From: Croceibacterium salegens
Lineage (GTDB): Bacteria; Pseudomonadota; Alphaproteobacteria; Sphingomonadales; Sphingomonadaceae
Assembly (NCBI RefSeq): GCF_009827435.1
Contig: NZ_WTYM01000033.1
Coordinates: forward strand, 186,001-250,000
Length of the DNA stretch: 64,000 bases
Direction of reading: 5' to 3'
Below are positions 20,353-28,853 of this stretch, piece by piece (positions within the stretch are counted from its first letter, which is position 1; every line of letters starts with the position of its first letter). The position numbers and the translations under genes are program-made. The notes beneath the pieces were generated by a model. That model had not been told where the DNA came from, searched no databases, and saw only the letters and a program-made list of their open reading frames with translations.

Positions 20353-20401
20353 GCTCCCGAAAGGCCCCCTTTCGGGAGCGCAGCCCCTGCGAAGGCAGGG
20401 G
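20353..20401. repeat. Two tandem intergenic hairpins
   Basis: The first hairpin is an 11-bp perfect stem GCTCCCGAAAG/CTTTCGGGAGC (20353-20379). Three bases later a second perfect stem, CCCCTGC/GCAGGGG with a GAAG loop (20384-20401), follows. The second resembles a widespread CCCTGCGAAGGCAGGGG-type element of sphingomonad genomes. No T-run follows on either strand, so they are not canonical terminators. Confidence 0.55.
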
Positions 20402-20595
20402 CCGGTGGCCTTTCAGAAGAGCCAATAGAAAAGAGCCTCGGCACACGCAGAGTTTCCTCTGGCACCAGGCCCCCGGGACATAGCCGGCAATGTTCAGCTC
20501 TATCTGCCCGAGCGGGGTCAGACCCCGGTTCGGATGGGCGCGCCTTTAGTGGGAGTTGTGGTGCGGGTCAAGGGAGACGGCATATCAGCTATGCG

Positions 20596-20626
20596 CCCTA
20601 ATTTCGGTAATTAGGGTCGTTTTTTT
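20596..20626 (+). terminator. Plus-strand rho-independent terminator without an annotated gene
   Basis: CCCTAATT and AATTAGGG form an 8-bp stem around TCGGT (20596-20616), followed on the plus strand by TCG and seven T. This is a good intrinsic terminator for plus-strand transcription. The flanking genes are both on the minus strand, so any transcript it ends would be an unannotated RNA from within 20190-20590. Confidence 0.55.
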
Positions 20627-20645
20627 GAATACCTGATAGCGGACC

Positions 20646-20703
20646 GTCTGCTTTTCTTGGCTAAGAAGCTCAGCCAATGGCAACTATCGGAAAGAAAGCA
20701 GAC
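20646..20703. repeat. Compound palindrome
   Basis: The outer arms GTCTGCTTTTC (20646-20656) and GAAAGAAAGCAGAC (20690-20703) pair with a small bulge. The inner arms TTGGCT (20657-20662) and AGCCAA (20672-20677) form a second stem. It lies 107 bases downstream of the 20811-21158 gene stop. It may be a dispersed intergenic element or a decayed mobile-element end; no T-run follows on the minus strand. Confidence 0.45.
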
Positions 20704-20810
20704 ATCGGCGAACTTGGGCCGCTAGATGGACATCATCAATTGTCATGGATTTCCGCAGGCTTCTAGCAAAGCTAGGCACAATGCACCAACGAACTCATGC
20801 CGGACGCGTG

Positions 20811-21158
20811 TTAGTTGCCATCGGGAGCCAGGTAGATTCGCGCGCACCATGTTTCGTAGCAAATGGTGCTCACGCCCTCGTCCTGGCCGTTCGCCGTGTC
20901 AATCGCGGCGGTAGCAACGGATTGGAGGGCAATGAGATCCGGACGAATTCCGACACTTCCGAGCATATTTCTCACGGTCGACTGAACCAATTGTCGACTG
21001 AGCGAATCCCGGTGGCGGTCAACGACGATCACCACTTCGGGAACCTGATTGCCGTTCAAGCCGGGTGTTGACGAAAGGGAAGTGGTAAATCCGTCCGCCG
21101 CCATCGCGGAAGTCGATATAGATGCCAAAAGGGCAACCAGGCCATGCCACCGCTTCAC
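20811..21158 (-). CDS. Small secreted protein of unknown function downstream of the autotransporter
   Basis: No family is recognised. The 115-residue product begins with a clear signal peptide (KRWHGLVALLASISTSAMA, cleavage before ADG). The mature part is about 95 residues with a central VPEVVIVVDRHRDSLSRQLVQ stretch and two cysteines near the end (STICYETWCARIY) that could form a disulfide. The start is the GTG at 21158, chosen because AGGAGA lies 6 bases upstream; an ATG 15 bases earlier overlaps that site. It lies 70 bases after the giant autotransporter on the same strand, so they are probably cotranscribed, with a 12-bp hairpin between. A helper or partner role is possible but unproven. 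Confidence 0.75.
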   Translation of the reverse strand: MKRWHGLVALLASISTSAMAADGFTTSLSSTPGLNGNQVPEVVIVVDRHRDSLSRQLVQSTVRNMLGSVGIRPDLIALQSVATAAIDTANGQDEGVSTICYETWCARIYLAPDGN

Positions 21159-21187
21159 CGAAAGTCTCCTCATATTTTCATGTTTGG

Positions 21188-21220
21188 ATCGGTTCAGCCA
21201 AGAATTGCGGCTGAACCGAT
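21188..21220 (-). other. Intercistronic hairpin between autotransporter and small secreted protein
   Basis: A 12-bp perfect inverted repeat (ATCGGTTCAGCC at 21188-21199, GGCTGAACCGAT at 21209-21220) with a 9-base loop. It begins 8 bases past the autotransporter stop. No T-run follows on the minus strand. It may set the ratio of the two products by partial termination or mRNA end protection. Confidence 0.6.
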
Positions 21221-21228
21221 GCCATTCG

Positions 21229-24200
21229 TCAAAATTTGAACGCCAGTTTTGCACTGAACTTCTGCAGACGATCCTGACCACCTTTCTCAAGGTCGTAGTT
21301 CACGCGCGCCTCGAGCTCTTCGGACAGGTCGAGGATCATGCCTAGACCGTAGGTCGGCAACGAATCCTCACGATGCGATGTGACTTTGGTGAAGAAACTG
21401 CTGTCGTAGCCCTCGGCCATGCCGGCCCGCATGTGCAGGTCGCCGATGCGGAAGCGGTAGCCGAGTTCGGCATAGGTGCGCACGCTGATCTTGCCGAGGC
21501 TGAAATGCTTGCCGATTTGCGCCGCAGGACGGAAGTCGAAGACTGTATTGGTGGTCGGCGCGACCGTCAGGTTCATGCTACCCGCGCCATCTTCGGTATA
21601 CCCGTAATTGTGCAGCACCGACATATCCGCATCGATCAGGGTCGTGACGTCGATAAAGCCGAGGTCAAAGAGGTGCCCACCGCGCAGGCGGGTAGTGAAG
21701 GTCAGCGCCTCGTGCTCGGAGTTGGCCGTCAGTGTCTCGCCGCCGAGTTCCACCGGGAGTGTGACGCTGCGCGTGCCATCGGCCCAGCTGTACGACCCCA
21801 AGACGGAGAGCGATGCGAAGTTGCTGTCGGTGTTGTACTTCAAGATGGCGCCGAGGCCGACACGCGATCCTTCGCTCAGCGCGGTGGCGCTGGTGAAGCG
21901 CGTGTCTTCGAAAACGCCGCTCACGCCGAGGTGGACGCGATCGTTGATGGTGAACTGGCGCCCGAGCGCCAGACCGCTGGCGTGGTCCTTTTGCGCCCCA
22001 TCGAGATGCTCATTGTCGCGCCAGATATACTTGGCCCAATAGCACTCGCCCTGAACGATCGGATTGACGGAGGCCATGCGCGTATCGCCGCAGCTCTGCA
22101 GGTCGTTCAATGCCGCCTGGATTGCAGTGGCGTCCGACTGGGCGGTGCCGTAGTGGAGCGACGGCTCGATGATCGTCAGTTCATCCTGCAGGCGCTGGAG
22201 ATCAGTCTCGTTGGCGCCCATCAGGAGATATTTGACGAGATTGTCGTCTGACGTGACCGTCGTGTCGCCTGTCGCATAGGCATCGACTTGCGCGTTGGCG
22301 AGCGTGGCCATCTGCGCGAAATTGCCCGTCAGCCCGGCCCGCGTGAAGTCGATGTCGATGCTGTCGAGCGTGACCGACGACCAATAGGGATTAAAGCCGA
22401 GGCTCACATTGAATGTCGTTGCCAGCGTCTGGGTGACGAGACCGTAGACCGAACTCGCATCGCCGCTTGAAAGCCCGCCATCGGTGAAGATGAGCGTGCT
22501 GGGCTCGAAATCGCCGGTCGGGAGCGACGTGAGTTTGAGGATGATCCCGCCGTCCGGGCCGCCCGCCTGGAACGAGCGAACGTTGATGTAATCGCTCGTG
22601 CCCCCGTCGCCTGAAATGTTGAGAATGTGGGCTGCGGCCGAGGTGCCGAACTGGTAATCGAAGGCCCCGTCGATAGTGCCGTTGATCGTGCCGTGTGCCA
22701 TCAGAGTCGATGCGCCCGATGACTGTTCGAGATCCAAGCCCGTGATCTTGCCGTTGACGTCGCCAAGGACGAACGTCCCGCTGGTGGTCTCCGTGGAAAG
22801 AGCCAAGCCATCGTCGCCAGCAGTGATCGTCCCGTCCACGCTGTAGACGGAGACGGTCCCACCATAATCGCTGAGGGTGAGCGAGCCATTGAGCGTCCCA
22901 TCCAGCAGAACCGAAATGGATGCCGCTGACGCGCTGATATCACCATCGATAGTACCGTCGAGGTTCATCGCGATGATGTCGCCCGCGTTCACGTCGATCG
23001 CGGTCCCACCGTAGGCAATGATCGACCCTGTGATATCGAGAATCACATTGCCATTGTCCGCGACGTAGATTCCGCCAGCGCTGTTGGCGGCAGCCGTGAT
23101 CGTGCCGGGCGATTCCAGAAGGATATGGGTCGTGTAGACGCTGACCGACACGGTGCCGCAGCAGAAGCTGTTGTTCGAGTAGATGCCCCAGGCATCATCG
23201 CCCGACACCGAGATGCTCCCCGCAATATCGATGGTCTGCGCGCGGTCGTATCCGTAACCCGTATAGTCCCCGGCGAGGGCCTTGTTGTTTTCATAAGCCG
23301 CCCCATTGGCAGAGGCGGTTTGCATCATGATGCCATGGGCGCTTGCGCCCGTCGTTGTGACAGACGAACCGGACCGCATGGTCAGGTTGTTGACGGCCTT
23401 GTTGTCGGTCGTCTCCAATGCGGCGCTGCCATAAAGCTGCGCGCCGTCGGGAGTGATGATCACATAGGCGTTGCTGAGGCTTTGCCCAAGAATGCCGATG
23501 GCGTTGCCCCCCGTAGTCGACACTTTACCCTGCAGGTCGACCAGCACGCCGCCATTGGCCGCCGTCGCACTGAGCATGCCGAAATCATCCGAGGTGATAT
23601 TGGGGGCGCTATCGGCGATGATTGTTGCCCCCGCGGAATCGATCGACTGGGCGAGGATTCCGATGGCGCCTTCACCCGACGTTGTAACGTCTATGTTGCC
23701 ATTGCCGCCGATGTCGCTGACGATCACGCGGCCACTGGCACCCGAGCCAGTGGTCGATTTCCCGAGATTGAGATTGAGTGGCGTGTCGAGAGTGTTCGAC
23801 ACTTGGAACAGGCCACCGCCGCCGCCGATCGATTGGGCGACGATGCCGATCCCCACCACACCTGAGGTGTTGACCTTGACGCCACATGTGTCGGTAGAGG
23901 GGTCTCCGGCCGCGCCGCAGCCGATGATCACATCGCCGCCGCCGCCGTCACCGCCAGCGACATCTACGTTAAGGTCGGTGGCGATCGCTTTGGCTGCATC
24001 GTCCACCCAGTTGTTCCATCCACCAGCGCTGGCAACGCCGGCATTGCCGCCGCCGCCGCCGATCGACTGGGCGACAATGCCCGCTGAGCCGACTCCGGTT
24101 GTTTGCGCGAGGGCGTTCCTGATGGTGACCGTGCCGCCATCATTGCCGCTGCCGCCGCTGCCCCCGATCTTGACCTGGACCGTGCCGCTGCCGTCGGCCG

Positions 24201-27200
24201 CGCCGCCGCTGCCGCCGCCGCCGCCGATCGTCTGGGCGAGAATGCCGTATGCATTGGTGCCGGACGTAAGGGCTGTCACGTCTCGTACAAGGATGTCGCC
24301 ACCGACATTGCCGGTGCCGCCTACACCGCCGACCCCGATGGTCAGGTTGAGACCGGTCAGTACCGATGCGGTATATTTCGCGGAATCGGTCGCGCCGCCA
24401 GCGCCGCCACCGCCACCGATTGACTGAGCATGGATGCCGTAGCTATGCTCACCACTAGTCTGGACGGTTGTATTGCCAACGTCGGCTTCGTTCTTGATGG
24501 TGACGTCGCCCCCGGTCGCACCCGCCCCGCCATGGCCACCGACACTCACGGAAATGCCGACGGTCGACAGGCCCGCAAAGCCGTTGGCAATCGCGCTTCC
24601 GCCGTTGCCGCCGCCGCCGCCGATCGACTGGGCGTGGAGCCCCGTGGCGTGATAACCTGAGGTCGTGATGGTGCCGCCGTCGAGCAGGGCATAGACATCA
24701 CCGCCTACGCCGCCGCCGCCGCCCGATCCGCCGACGTTGACGGTCAGATCGAGGTTTGTGTTGCCGTCGAACGTCTCGCCGAAATAGGAAGACGCGAGGT
24801 TGGCGACCCGGTTGCCGAGTCCCCCGAGCGACTTGGGCACCGACGTCGTGAGCGAAAAGCTGTGGACGTTTCCGCCATTGCCGCCGCCGCCGCCGATCGA
24901 TTGGAGCAGGGCACCGGTTGAAAGCGACCCTTCGGTAGTGAACGATCCACCAAGTTTGAGCGTCACGTCGCCGCCATCGGCGCCAGCACCGCCGGCGCCG
25001 CCGACATTCACGTTGGCGTTGACCGCCTTGCCTTCGGTGCCGTCGATGTCGCTGTCGACCGAGGCGGCGATGTCAACCGCGAAGACGTGGCCACCATTGC
25101 CGCCGCCTCCGCCAATCGATTGGGCGACCGCGCCCATCGACATAACGCCGTAGGTGGTGATTGTGCCATCGACGGTCTGCGTGATTGTGCCGCCCGCGCC
25201 GCCGTTACCGGCGCCGCCGCCAAGATTAACGCCAATGTTCGCCGCCATGCCGTCGCCGGCCTGGATGCCTGCGGCGTAGGTCTGGACCGAACCGCCGCTT
25301 CCGCCGCCGCCGCCGGTCGACTGGGCGAGCATCCCCGTCGCCATGTCGCCATAGGTTTCGACGATCCCCGAGGCCTGCAGGATCGACGTCACGTCTCCGG
25401 CCTGGCCGCCGATTCCGCCGCCACCCCCCATCGACACGCCGAGGTTGATGCTGGTGTCACCGACCATGTTTGATGAATCGAACGTTTGGCCACCATTGCC
25501 GCCGCCGCCGGCGATTGACTGGGCGATTATCCCGCTCGAGAACATGCCGGCGGTGGTGATATCGCCCGACACGGTGGTCCAGACATTGCCGCCTGCTCCG
25601 CCGCCGCCGCCCGAACCGGCGAGGTTGATCGATAGGGTTCCTCCCATCGGCGCAACCGCGACATCGACAGCGAACGTATGGCCGCCATTGCCGCCCCCGC
25701 CACCAATCGACTGAGCGAGGATGCCCGAGGCAAAGCGACCGAATGTGGCAATCGAGCCGTCCGACTGTACGTCGACCTCTCCTCCATGACCGCCATCTCC
25801 ACCGCTGCCGCCGAGCGCGACGTTGACTGACAGGCTGGCTTCGTCGCTCGCCGAAGCGGCGACCGTAAAGGCGGTGTGCGCGTTGCCGCCGCCTCCGCCG
25901 ATCGACTGCGCCAGAAGGCCCGTCGCGAAGTCGCCGAGCAACTTGGAGCCCGAAGACAGGTCGAGACTGTCGTTGTCACCAGAGCCGGTGACGATGCTGC
26001 CAGCCGCGTAGTTGGTCACCGAGACGATGTTGCCATCCCCGCCATGGCCGCCACTGCCGCCCATCGCGAAGGAGAAGGCGAAGTTGCTTCCGACAGACAC
26101 GGCATAAGCCGACCCGCCATCGCCGCCACCGCCGCCGATCGACTTGGCGCTGATGCCCATGCCACCGACACCCGATGTGTTGATCGATCCACTGTTGAAA
26201 GCCTCGACTACGCCGGCATCGCCTCCATAACCGCCCGAACCGCCAATCGCGACGTCGAAGAATGCGCCGACGGAGTAGGCACTGCCCCCGTCACCGCCGC
26301 CGCCGCCGAGGGAAAGCGCATCGATGCCCTTGGCGTTGTAGCCCGTGGTCAGGATTGTCCCGGAGTTCGATGCGCTAACGAAGCCGCCAAGGCCGCCCGG
26401 GCCGCCATCCCCGCCCATCGCAAAGAACAGTCCGTTAGTTGTCCCGCCATAGCCGCCTTGGCCGCCAACACTATGCATCGCGATGCCGTGGCTCTTGACT
26501 CCAGAGGTAATGACCGAACCCGAGTTGACGCCGATTGCGTCCGAGCCCGAGTTGCCGCCCGTGCCACCGTCGCCGCCCTTGCCCGAGAACCAGCCGCCTG
26601 ATCCCCCATAACCTGCCGTGCCACCTTGGGTAAGGCCGAACATGCCAGCTGCCTGGTCGTTGATCGTAGAGACCGATCCGTCATTGATTACATAGACGTC
26701 GCCACCATTCCCACCATTCCCGCCATCGGCACCACTACCGAATGTGTCGGCATCGCCGCCGTGACCGCCATTGCCCCCTTGGCTAAGGGCAAACAGGCCC
26801 GTGCCCCAGGCAGGGACATCACCGTTCGCGAGATTCTCGACGATGACGGTTCCACCATCCCCGCCACGACCGCCCGTTCCGGGCGTTGCCGGCGCAACCG
26901 CGGACGTACCACTCCCGCCAGAACCACCGTAGGACGCGGCCGAGAGCGAAGCCGAAGCCGGCAGGGTGCTGCAATTCAACAGAGTGAGCGATGGTGCGCT
27001 CGGCGCATCATGGCCATTCCCGCCGTCCCAGCTGCCGCCTTCCCCGTTGCTGCCTGTGACGGACGGCGTCAGTTCTGTCGTGGCTTGCACTATCTGCGAG
27101 CCGCTGCTCGGATAGGTTGTAAGCGCGGTACAATCCTGCGCTTTTGCCGGGGATGAGAACAGTACAGTCCCAAGTGAAGTCGAAACGAGGAGAGCTGCAA

Positions 27201-27252
27201 GTGGCCGAGTGAACGATGCTCGGTTACTGCGCATTGATGCGCCATGGGACAT
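21229..27252 (-). CDS. Giant glycine-rich autotransporter (type Va secretion)
   Basis: A surface or secreted protein of about 2007 residues. It has an N-terminal signal peptide (RPLAALLVSTSLGTVLFSSPAKAQ). The passenger of about 1700 residues contains some sixteen repeats centred on AQSIGGGGGNGG, spaced roughly 60-110 residues and alternating with beta-helix-like strands (GTITTSGYHATGLHAQS). The C-terminal autotransporter beta-barrel of about 280 residues ends in Phe (SAKLAFKF), the signature for outer-membrane insertion. Two Cys flank the passenger-barrel junction (QSCGDTR and QGECYW). The start is uncertain: ATG at 27252 is given; a TTG at 27258 has AGGA 10 bases upstream, and an ATG at 27234 is also possible. 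It probably acts in adhesion, autoaggregation or biofilm formation, inferred from family. A small secreted protein follows in the same transcript. Confidence 0.9.
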   Translation of the reverse strand: MSHGASMRSNRASFTRPLAALLVSTSLGTVLFSSPAKAQDCTALTTYPSSGSQIVQATTELTPSVTGSNGEGGSWDGGNGHDAPSAPSLTLLNCSTLPASASLSAASYGGSGGSGTSAVAPATPGTGGRGGDGGTVIVENLANGDVPAWGTGLFALSQGGNGGHGGDADTFGSGADGGNGGNGGDVYVINDGSVSTINDQAAGMFGLTQGGTAGYGGSGGWFSGKGGDGGTGGNSGSDAIGVNSGSVITSGVKSHGIAMHSVGGQGGYGGTTNGLFFAMGGDGGPGGLGGFVSASNSGTILTTGYNAKGIDALSLGGGGGDGGSAYSVGAFFDVAIGGSGGYGGDAGVVEAFNSGSINTSGVGGMGISAKSIGGGGGDGGSAYAVSVGSNFAFSFAMGGSGGHGGDGNIVSVTNYAAGSIVTGSGDNDSLDLSSGSKLLGDFATGLLAQSIGGGGGNAHTAFTVAASASDEASLSVNVALGGSGGDGGHGGEVDVQSDGSIATFGRFASGILAQSIGGGGGNGGHTFAVDVAVAPMGGTLSINLAGSGGGGGAGGNVWTTVSGDITTAGMFSSGIIAQSIAGGGGNGGQTFDSSNMVGDTSINLGVSMGGGGGIGGQAGDVTSILQASGIVETYGDMATGMLAQSTGGGGGSGGSVQTYAAGIQAGDGMAANIGVNLGGGAGNGGAGGTITQTVDGTITTYGVMSMGAVAQSIGGGGGNGGHVFAVDIAASVDSDIDGTEGKAVNANVNVGGAGGAGADGGDVTLKLGGSFTTEGSLSTGALLQSIGGGGGNGGNVHSFSLTTSVPKSLGGLGNRVANLASSYFGETFDGNTNLDLTVNVGGSGGGGGVGGDVYALLDGGTITTSGYHATGLHAQSIGGGGGNGGSAIANGFAGLSTVGISVSVGGHGGAGATGGDVTIKNEADVGNTTVQTSGEHSYGIHAQSIGGGGGAGGATDSAKYTASVLTGLNLTIGVGGVGGTGNVGGDILVRDVTALTSGTNAYGILAQTIGGGGGSGGAADGSGTVQVKIGGSGGSGNDGGTVTIRNALAQTTGVGSAGIVAQSIGGGGGNAGVASAGGWNNWVDDAAKAIATDLNVDVAGGDGGGGDVIIGCGAAGDPSTDTCGVKVNTSGVVGIGIVAQSIGGGGGLFQVSNTLDTPLNLNLGKSTTGSGASGRVIVSDIGGNGNIDVTTSGEGAIGILAQSIDSAGATIIADSAPNITSDDFGMLSATAANGGVLVDLQGKVSTTGGNAIGILGQSLSNAYVIITPDGAQLYGSAALETTDNKAVNNLTMRSGSSVTTTGASAHGIMMQTASANGAAYENNKALAGDYTGYGYDRAQTIDIAGSISVSGDDAWGIYSNNSFCCGTVSVSVYTTHILLESPGTITAAANSAGGIYVADNGNVILDITGSIIAYGGTAIDVNAGDIIAMNLDGTIDGDISASAASISVLLDGTLNGSLTLSDYGGTVSVYSVDGTITAGDDGLALSTETTSGTFVLGDVNGKITGLDLEQSSGASTLMAHGTINGTIDGAFDYQFGTSAAAHILNISGDGGTSDYINVRSFQAGGPDGGIILKLTSLPTGDFEPSTLIFTDGGLSSGDASSVYGLVTQTLATTFNVSLGFNPYWSSVTLDSIDIDFTRAGLTGNFAQMATLANAQVDAYATGDTTVTSDDNLVKYLLMGANETDLQRLQDELTIIEPSLHYGTAQSDATAIQAALNDLQSCGDTRMASVNPIVQGECYWAKYIWRDNEHLDGAQKDHASGLALGRQFTINDRVHLGVSGVFEDTRFTSATALSEGSRVGLGAILKYNTDSNFASLSVLGSYSWADGTRSVTLPVELGGETLTANSEHEALTFTTRLRGGHLFDLGFIDVTTLIDADMSVLHNYGYTEDGAGSMNLTVAPTTNTVFDFRPAAQIGKHFSLGKISVRTYAELGYRFRIGDLHMRAGMAEGYDSSFFTKVTSHREDSLPTYGLGMILDLSEELEARVNYDLEKGGQDRLQKFSAKLAFKF

Positions 27253-27658
27253 AATCAACGAGACGTATTCCTGTTCAAAATCTATGGCTTCGACGATCGT
27301 CGTGCCTTGCTCGTCAATCTGTGAAAGGAATTTGAAAATTTTGAATTAACTTTGAGGTATAAACGCGCTTCTGAAAGGGTTTGCGAACCGTCAAATCCGC
27401 CGAACGTTTTCCCGGACAACAATCATTTTGCCAGAATCGAGTGTTCCGGTCCCATGAAGCCGCACTTCGTGAAAATGCTCGTCGACCTCTTCGAGAATGC
27501 GTGCCTTGTAGTCCCACTAATCCCGCTTGAAATTCGTCTTTTCGGCTATGGGCGAAGCGATAGCGAGTTGAATCTCCACCGCACATTCTAATGTCGGTTA
27601 AGCCCACATGTCGCTCAAAAGCTGACAGTCTGGAAACGGCCCAATTCCAGACGAAAAT
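27253..27658. other. AT-richer intergenic region upstream of the autotransporter
   Basis: About 400 bases without a credible gene. The part at 27330-27370 is AT-rich and likely contains the autotransporter promoter on the minus strand, but no clear box pair was found. An 8-bp inverted repeat (GTCTGGAA at 27628-27635, TTCCAGAC at 27645-27652) lies just before the conserved element at 27659. Short open frames here have no ribosome-binding site or family features. Confidence 0.5.
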
Positions 27659-27715
27659 CACTTTCCTACCGGCCCCATCCCATGCCACCCCTAGGCATGT
27701 CAGCCGAATCCAACA
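27659..27715 (+). repeat. 57-base direct repeat, copy A (upstream element of an HTH-family gene)
   Basis: CACTTTCCTAC (27659-27669), 11 variable bases, then a 35-base block (27681-27715) that contains the small inverted repeat CATGCC-ACCCCTA-GGCATG. The same arrangement with identical spacing occurs at 28797-28853, with one mismatch in the 35-base block. It directly precedes a truncated copy of the HTH gene and may be its duplicated promoter/leader. Confidence 0.75.
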
Positions 27716-27948
27716 GCCCCGAACCGCCCGTCCCCACTGGGGATGACTCTTTCGATGTGTCCGCCGAGGACCGTCTCCCTTCGTCGCCCGACTCGGCTGT
27801 ACGCGATCCACCTCCCGCTTCGCAGCCGCCGTCTTGCCTGCGGCGGCGGCCCCGCCAGGGCACCAGCTACATGGCCTTTCGCCACGAACCGCTCGAGCCG
27901 GGCGATCCCTTGCTCGGGTTCCGGCCCGTCGTGAAAGTCGCCCCGTGA
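27682..27948 (+). pseudogene. Truncated N-terminal copy of the HTH-family gene at 29048
   Basis: An open frame of 88 codons. Residues near the start (ESNSPEPPVP) and the last 29 (RQGTSYMAFRHEPLEPGDPL, then LGFRPVVKVAP) match the N-terminus of the gene at 29048 (QSNSPKPPVP and RQGTSYMAFRHEPLEPGDPL). At DNA level 27853-27945 and 29102-29194 differ at about 7 of 93 positions by eye. The copy stops just before the region that encodes the HTH. No Shine-Dalgarno sequence precedes its ATG. Best read as a remnant of a tandem duplication, though translation of a short peptide cannot be excluded. Confidence 0.7.
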
Positions 27949-28078
27949 AGCGCTCCAAAGTCGGACCAGCCAACGCGCCTTGCCTACGGCCCTTACCTAG
28001 CTACACCCGCAAGAAGAGGGTGCATGTCCGGTGTCTTGCGGGGAAGCCCGCGACCATATTCATTGAAGAGCAATTCCA

Positions 28079-28768
28079 GTGAACACACGCATTACCATGG
28101 CAATGGCGCTGACGGTCGCGGTCGTACCGCTGGCCCAGGCGCAGGCGCAGGAAGCGCCGCAGATCTATGCCGGATCGAACGGCGAGATCGAGGCGACCTA
28201 CAGCAACAACTGCGTCGTCTACTACGATGCCAACGGCAATCGGCGCGAATCCAATCCGAACTGCTCACGCAACCAGGTCTCGAGAGCGGATACCGGGGTG
28301 GCGGCATACCGCCGCGAGCAGGGGCTGGAAGGCTATGCCGGCAGCGAAGCGCCTCCGGGCGGGTTCGGCAATCCGGGCCAGCACTATGGTCCGCCAGAAG
28401 TGGTGATGGACGGTCACGGTCGCGGCCATGTCCTCGTCGGCCCGAGCTGCATCGTCTATTATGGCCGCGACGGCGATCGCAGCGATACGAACCAGCAATG
28501 CAGCAGGGGTGAGAGAAACCAGGCGGACGGTGCGATGGCTTCGTTCCGCAGGGAACAGGGACTGAGCGAACAGAAGACGTCCGGCTATGCCTACGGCCTG
28601 CCTGTCTTCCGCCTGCGCAACGGGAACTACCAGGTGACGACCGGCACCGGCTGCACCGTCTATTTCCGCTCCAACGGGACCCTGCTCACCTGGCTGCCGA
28701 AATGCGAGGCGATCGACCGGTCCCGGGCAACCGCCGCCGTGGTCATCTTCCGCCGCGAGAACCCCTGA
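28079..28768 (+). CDS. Secreted protein with three C-x16-C-x15-RRE repeats
   Basis: No known family is recognised. The 229-residue product has a signal peptide (RITMAMALTVAVVPLAQAQAQ). It then has three repeat units with identical internal spacing: Cys45-Cys62-Arg78, Cys124-Cys141-Arg157, Cys192-Cys209-Arg225. Each unit reads C-x-V-Y-[YF] followed by a D/N-G-containing turn, a second Cys 17 residues on, then [YF]-R-R-E 15-18 residues later. The first two units are followed by QGL. The pairs suggest one disulfide per unit in the periplasm or outside. The start is a GTG with GAAGAG about 9 bases upstream; an ATG at 28097 is an alternative but shortens the signal peptide. It lies between the two copies of the HTH-upstream element. 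Confidence 0.85.
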   Translation: MNTRITMAMALTVAVVPLAQAQAQEAPQIYAGSNGEIEATYSNNCVVYYDANGNRRESNPNCSRNQVSRADTGVAAYRREQGLEGYAGSEAPPGGFGNPGQHYGPPEVVMDGHGRGHVLVGPSCIVYYGRDGDRSDTNQQCSRGERNQADGAMASFRREQGLSEQKTSGYAYGLPVFRLRNGNYQVTTGTGCTVYFRSNGTLLTWLPKCEAIDRSRATAAVVIFRRENP

Positions 28769-28796
28769 TCGACGCTTCCGGGGCGGGTACGAAAAA

Positions 28797-28853
28797 CACT
28801 TTCCTACAAGCACTTGTTCATGCCACCCCTAGGCATGCCAGCCGAATCCAACA
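28797..28853 (+). repeat. 57-base direct repeat, copy B
   Basis: Same layout as copy A: CACTTTCCTAC (28797-28807), 11 unrelated bases, then the 35-base block (28819-28853) with CATGCC/GGCATG arms. After the block the sequence diverges into about 190 bases rich in GC hairpins before the HTH gene at 29048. The conservation of a non-coding block with fixed spacing suggests a functional site. Confidence 0.75.

Larger units (their letters stand above)
20187..20810. other. Gene-free, repeat-rich gap upstream of rpsL
   Basis: No convincing coding frame was found here; short open frames lack ribosome-binding sites and family features. The stretch holds a REP-like palindrome (20227-20262), two tandem hairpins (20353-20401), a plus-strand terminator (20596-20626) and a compound palindrome (20646-20703). 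The rpsL promoter must lie in the left part but I could not identify -35/-10 boxes with confidence. Confidence 0.6.

Noticed and set aside
20217-20465. Minus-strand open frames upstream of rpsL
   Set aside because: They translate dispersed palindromes and tandem hairpins; no ribosome-binding site or family signal.
22000-26700. Regular GC-rich repeats in the autotransporter suggesting a CRISPR or microsatellite
   Set aside because: The repeats are in-frame protein repeats (GGGGGNGG) with uneven spacing of roughly 180-330 bases and no unique 30-40 base spacers.
27352-27591. 79-codon open frame upstream of the HTH-remnant region
   Set aside because: No ribosome-binding site, no domain, and composition of intergenic DNA.
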